DNA of 64,000 nt from Runella sp. MFBS21 (GTDB lineage Bacteria; Bacteroidota; Bacteroidia; Cytophagales; Spirosomataceae): the NCBI RefSeq assembly GCF_029433105.1, contig NZ_JARNTW010000003.1, forward strand, positions 558,001 to 622,000, in the 5' to 3' direction. The translations under genes and the position numbers were made by a program. Numbering within the stretch: the stretch's first letter is position 1; each line of letters begins with the position of its first letter. A model generated the notes under the pieces. It searched no databases. It worked only from the letters and a program-made list of their open reading frames with translations, and was not told the DNA's origin. Positions 62,934 to 64,000 of the stretch are shown piece by piece.

Positions 62934-63740
62934 TTACCACGAAGTGGTGTTTTGAGTAAGTGATCCTTTCAGTTTAAGATTGCCAGCGTTGTCGAGGTAC
63001 ATCATGGGAGGATAGGTGGCGTAGTTGGTGGCATCAAATTCAACCGTGCCGGTGGGCGTAGTGGTGGTAGTAGCCTCTGAGGGGTAAAGGGTGGCATTTT
63101 CGCGACTGATGACATTGTACCTGACAAGATTGTAAGTAGGGTTAACTTTGATGTAAATGTCGACGGTATTGTCGGCATTGCGCATGGCTAGGAGACCAGC
63201 GACGATGTTGTCGGAGAGGGAGCCTTTGCCTCCTGTAATGTACCAACGGTATTTGTTGGCCGATGAAGTACCGCCGCGATTGGCAATGATGTAACGAGCC
63301 ACTAGGAAATGGTCGGCACTCCACAGACGTGCCATGACTAGCTCCACGACAAGGTTATCGTAATTGGCACTGTCTTCTGCATACTTTAGGCGGGCGATTT
63401 TCAGGTAAGTAGTGCTACCGAAGGCATTGCCCATGTACTTGGTCATGCTTATGCCATTCAGAATACCCGTGACCGAAAGATTGCCTGCGGCCGTGAGGTC
63501 ACTCCCTGATTCGGAAAGGATGCTATCGGCAAAACCTGTGGAGGTGCGCCGTGGCAAACGCCCTACGGTGGGATTGACAGTATCGCCCATGGAGGCGGCT
63601 GGATCCCATGCGCCGTCGTTGGTAAGGTGATTGAGCAAGGATTCGAGATAGTCGGCTACCTCCGTAGCAGTGACGGGGTCTTGGGGCGTGGCCAACCGAA
63701 TCTGGTTGATGTAAGCTAAAACTTGTGAACGTGTAGGCAT
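62934..63740 (-). CDS. tail-fibre-like structural protein
   Basis: A 268-residue protein. A short helical N-terminus (MPTRSQVLAYINQIRLATPQ) precedes a stretch of small, polar repeats (ADSILSESGSDLTAAGNLSV) like phage fibre shafts. The beta-rich distal part contains VARYIIANRGGTSSANKYRW and ends with a fibre-like tip (MYLDNAGNLKLKGSLTQNTT). First visible gene of its unit, preceded by promoter-like copy 5. A tail fibre at this position, before the terminase, is unusual. Confidence 0.55.
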   Translation of the reverse strand: MPTRSQVLAYINQIRLATPQDPVTATEVADYLESLLNHLTNDGAWDPAASMGDTVNPTVGRLPRRTSTGFADSILSESGSDLTAAGNLSVTGILNGISMTKYMGNAFGSTTYLKIARLKYAEDSANYDNLVVELVMARLWSADHFLVARYIIANRGGTSSANKYRWYITGGKGSLSDNIVAGLLAMRNADNTVDIYIKVNPTYNLVRYNVISRENATLYPSEATTTTTPTGTVEFDATNYATYPPMMYLDNAGNLKLKGSLTQNTTSW

Positions 63741-63760
63741 GGAGGCTTAACTTTTTTTGA

Positions 63761-63796
63761 CGAAGGTAAGCTCTCTCTCAAGAGGCAGAAAGGACG
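63761..63796 (-). promoter_or_regulatory. phage promoter-like element, copy 5
   Basis: On the minus strand CGTCCTTTC (63796-63788), 19-nt spacer, TACCTTCG (63768-63761), one mismatch to TAnnTTTG, 20 nt before the fibre-like gene. Confidence 0.62.
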
Positions 63797-63807
63797 GGAT
63801 TTTAATG

Positions 63808-63835
63808 AAAAAACCCGTCCCCTAGCAAGGGCGGG
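63808..63835 (-). terminator. terminator of the upstream prophage gene
   Basis: CCCGTCC / GGGCGGG arms (63814-63820 and 63829-63835), read on the minus strand and followed by six Ts. It separates the gene entering from the right edge from promoter-like copy 5. A small palindrome ATAGAG-ATAA-CTCTAT lies at 63855-63870. Confidence 0.75.
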
Positions 63836-63894
63836 CTTAGTAATAAAAACACTGATAGAGATAACTCTATTGGGCAGCGAAGGTACGGAAAATG

Positions 63895-64000
63895 TTAGGA
63901 TTCTGCGATTTCGTCAAAAGCTGTGATGACGCTTTGGCAAGTGCTGATAAGCTCATCATCTTCGGCATCGAATTTCTGGTCGCGTATTTCAGGCGTCAGA
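63895..64000 (-). CDS. prophage gene, C-terminal part only
   Basis: An open frame enters from the right edge and stops at 63895. Its last 34 residues are acidic (LTPEIRDQKFDAEDDELIST then CQSVITAFDEIAES). Too short to identify. Confidence 0.5.
   Translation of the reverse strand, partial: LTPEIRDQKFDAEDDELISTCQSVITAFDEIAES

Larger units (their letters stand above)
31997..64000. mobile_element. integrated tailed-phage prophage (left end to window edge)
   Basis: The region holds integrase, DNA methylase, both terminase subunits, portal, S49 prohead protease, scaffold-like protein, major capsid, tape measure, tail hub and fibre-like genes, endolysin and holin-like genes. Nearly all are on one strand with 4-nt stop/start overlaps. 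No sheath gene was recognised, so siphovirus morphology is inferred. No repressor or replication genes and no attR are visible, so the element continues beyond 64,000. Confidence 0.92.

Noticed and set aside
31997-64000. CRISPR array or right attachment site
   Set aside because: No regularly spaced repeat-spacer array was seen, and no second copy of the tRNA-Ser 3' end occurs in the window.

Overview
The window looks like a chromosome segment of a Bacteroidota bacterium, probably order Cytophagales (Spirosoma/Runella-type relatives). This is inferred from the gene families present: DUF4270 lipoprotein, stand-alone glycogen-synthase N-domain, PVC-type heme-binding protein, DUF4175, PG_1098-like methyltransferase and a leftward atpZ-B-E-F-H cluster with a long AtpB N-terminus. 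Several starts are also preceded by the Bacteroidota -7 box TAnnTTTG.

Bases 1-31,900 are host chromosome. Left to right they hold: the 3' end of a glycosyltransferase; a small secreted protein; a DUF2805/DUF429/DUF2256 cluster whose last gene is frameshifted; a PVC-type cytochrome paired with an SGNH hydrolase; DUF4175; a THUMP-like methyltransferase; a hotdog thioesterase; a UbiA-like membrane protein; a glycogen-synthase N-domain overlapping a DUF4270 lipoprotein; glmS; a pterin dehydratase; the F0/delta ATP synthase operon (no atpA or atpG after atpH); a family 2 glycosyltransferase; tatD; a TetR-controlled RND efflux operon with two matching palindromic operators; and a type I asparaginase.

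A tRNA-Ser(GGA) at 31,910-31,996 is followed by a long inverted repeat and a tyrosine integrase. From there to the right edge the window is a tailed-phage prophage, most likely a siphovirus because there is a long tape measure gene and no visible sheath gene. Its late genes are all on the minus strand: spanin-like genes, both terminase subunits, portal, endolysin, holin-like protein, tail hub/fibre genes, tape measure, S49 prohead protease, scaffold-like protein, major capsid and tail-tube-like protein. No second att site, repressor or replication gene is visible, so the right end lies beyond 64,000.

Three observations stand out. (1) An AT-rich three-gene cassette on the opposite strand (55,584-59,680) sits between the terminase and portal-side genes. 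It encodes a GHKL ATPase, a STAS-like/phosphoribosyltransferase protein and a metallophosphoesterase/phosphoribosyltransferase fusion, and it looks like an undescribed phage-borne signalling or defence system. (2) Five prophage transcription units share an upstream element, CGTCCTTTC, followed at a nearly fixed 18-19 nt spacing by a TAnnTTyG-like box. This is a candidate family of phage-specific promoters, and plus-strand accessory genes sit beside three of the copies. (3) A small prophage gene ends in an A9 run; a -1 shift there opens a further reading frame of about 67 codons that has no start codon of its own.
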